From positions 1 through 23,450 of the forward strand of contig JBCDFO010000027.1 of assembly GCA_039177895.1 (NCBI GenBank): a DNA stretch of 23,450 bases, in the 5' to 3' direction. The DNA comes from JBCBEX01 sp039177895. Lineage in GTDB: Bacteria > Bacteroidota > Rhodothermia > Rhodothermales > Rubricoccaceae. How positions within the stretch are numbered: position 1 is the first letter of the stretch; every line of letters begins with the position of its first letter. The notes beneath the pieces are model-generated. The model ran no database searches. It was not told the origin of the DNA and saw only the letters and a program-made list of their open reading frames with translations. The translations under genes were made by a program, and so were the position numbers. Positions 23,008-23,450 of this stretch are shown piece by piece.

Positions 23008-23180
23008 GACGCTGGTGTGTGGTCTACGCTAGACAACACCCCGAAGCGCCAAATACTGTACCGCGTGCCCCTTCGGGCACCTCGCCCGATGCCTGCGAGC
23101 CGGAATAGCTGCTTCAACACGTCCGTTTGGCACGCAACCGCACCTATTTCAGCACCCCGCGTGTCCGCCCGCATCGCGCT

Positions 23181-23190
23181 GCAAATTATA
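23181..23190 (-). promoter_or_regulatory. Possible promoter -7 box for the pilin-like pair
   Basis: On the minus strand this reads TATAATTTGC, close to both the Bacteroidota -7 element TAnnTTTG and a classical -10 box, in an otherwise GC-rich gap. No clear -33 TTTG is visible upstream. It would give a leader of about 165 nt containing a GTGCCC/GGGCAC hairpin (23065-23080). Confidence 0.4.
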
Positions 23191-23260
23191 CCGCTGTGTC
23201 GCGTGGCCTACGTTTTCTCCGCGAGATGCGCGGTTCGGCCCGGGATCGCGTCCTGTTTGA

Positions 23261-23450
23261 CTACGCCGGTACCGGCTCTGGCCGCGTGATCCGCCCGAGC
23301 GCCGCCGCGTCGGGCACGACGGTGTCGAGCACGCGCGCCGTGGAGAGCACGCCCGGCATCCCGGCTCCCGGGTGTGTCCCGCCGCCGACGAGGAAAAGCC
23401 CCTCCACGTCCTCCGACTTGTTGTGCGGGCGGAAGTAGGCACTCTGGAGC
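23261..23450 (-). CDS. crtI: Phytoene desaturase (CrtI family), C-terminus only
   Basis: The gene enters from the right edge, so its start is outside the window; 62 codons and the TAG stop are seen. The reading is LQSAYFRPHNKSEDVEGL, FLVGGGTHPGAGMPGV, LSTARVLDTVVPD. The motif GGGTHPGAGMPGV near the C-terminus is the FAD-binding signature of bacterial-type carotenoid desaturases, and RPHNKSE before it is also conserved. Other CrtI-like enzymes (ketolases, CrtN, CrtO-like) share it, so the exact step is uncertain. It suggests that a carotenoid biosynthesis cluster continues to the right. Confidence 0.86.
   Translation of the reverse strand, partial: LQSAYFRPHNKSEDVEGLFLVGGGTHPGAGMPGVLSTARVLDTVVPDAAALGRITRPEPVPA

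Noticed and set aside
23149..23442. A 97-codon minus-strand open frame at the right edge
   Set aside because: A different minus-strand frame over the same bases encodes the conserved CrtI C-terminus, so this one is a shadow.

Overview
The window is GC-rich bacterial chromosome (about two thirds G+C by eye), densely coding on both strands. The genes have no visible Shine-Dalgarno sequences. One upstream region has a TATAATTTG-like -7 box of the Bacteroidota kind. Gene content (fused isobutyryl-CoA mutase IcmF, a CrtI-type carotenoid desaturase end, paired MGQQQ-type membrane proteins, pectinacetylesterase lipoproteins) suggests a marine Rhodothermota/Rhodothermales-like bacterium. That placement is inference; no rRNA or marker gene is present.

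Layout. 1-7,800: an ABC-2 permease (+), a DUF4230-like lipoprotein, a PhnB-type VOC protein, an OsmC protein, a YdeI/OmdA-family protein (+), a DoxX membrane protein, a GNAT acetyltransferase, an orphan PotA/FbpC-like ABC ATPase, sucC, and an amylosucrase that has lost its catalytic middle. 8,100-10,850: two tandem paralogous pectinacetylesterase-family lipoproteins on the + strand, separated by a gap containing repeats. 10,950-13,560: an unknown lipoprotein, a serine beta-lactamase-like hydrolase lipoprotein and a small NAD(P)-binding epimerase-like protein, all on the - strand. 13,650-17,940: a Uma2-family gene sits between two 55-bp direct copies of the 3' end of icmF, followed by icmF itself. 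18,086-22,030: a 1314-residue protein joins a calcineurin-like metallophosphoesterase to a NACHT NTPase and a long sensor-like C-terminus. It is the best candidate here for an antiphage or other conflict system. 22,070-23,450: two tandem small membrane-anchored pilin-like proteins and the C-terminus of a phytoene desaturase.

The genes do not form one pathway. Most look like single-gene units with their own terminators or repeat-rich gaps. The most unusual features are: (i) arrays of degenerate 7-bp repeats, often as inverted arms, in at least five intergenic gaps, and of the same style inside icmF, where they form an in-frame interdomain linker; (ii) the Uma2 gene bracketed by duplicated icmF 3' ends, which looks like a scar of integration; (iii) the metallophosphoesterase-NACHT fusion, with an Arg/Asp/Leu-rich repeat tract and a perfect 15-bp inverted repeat in its C-terminal part; and (iv) the in-frame deletion in the amylosucrase gene.
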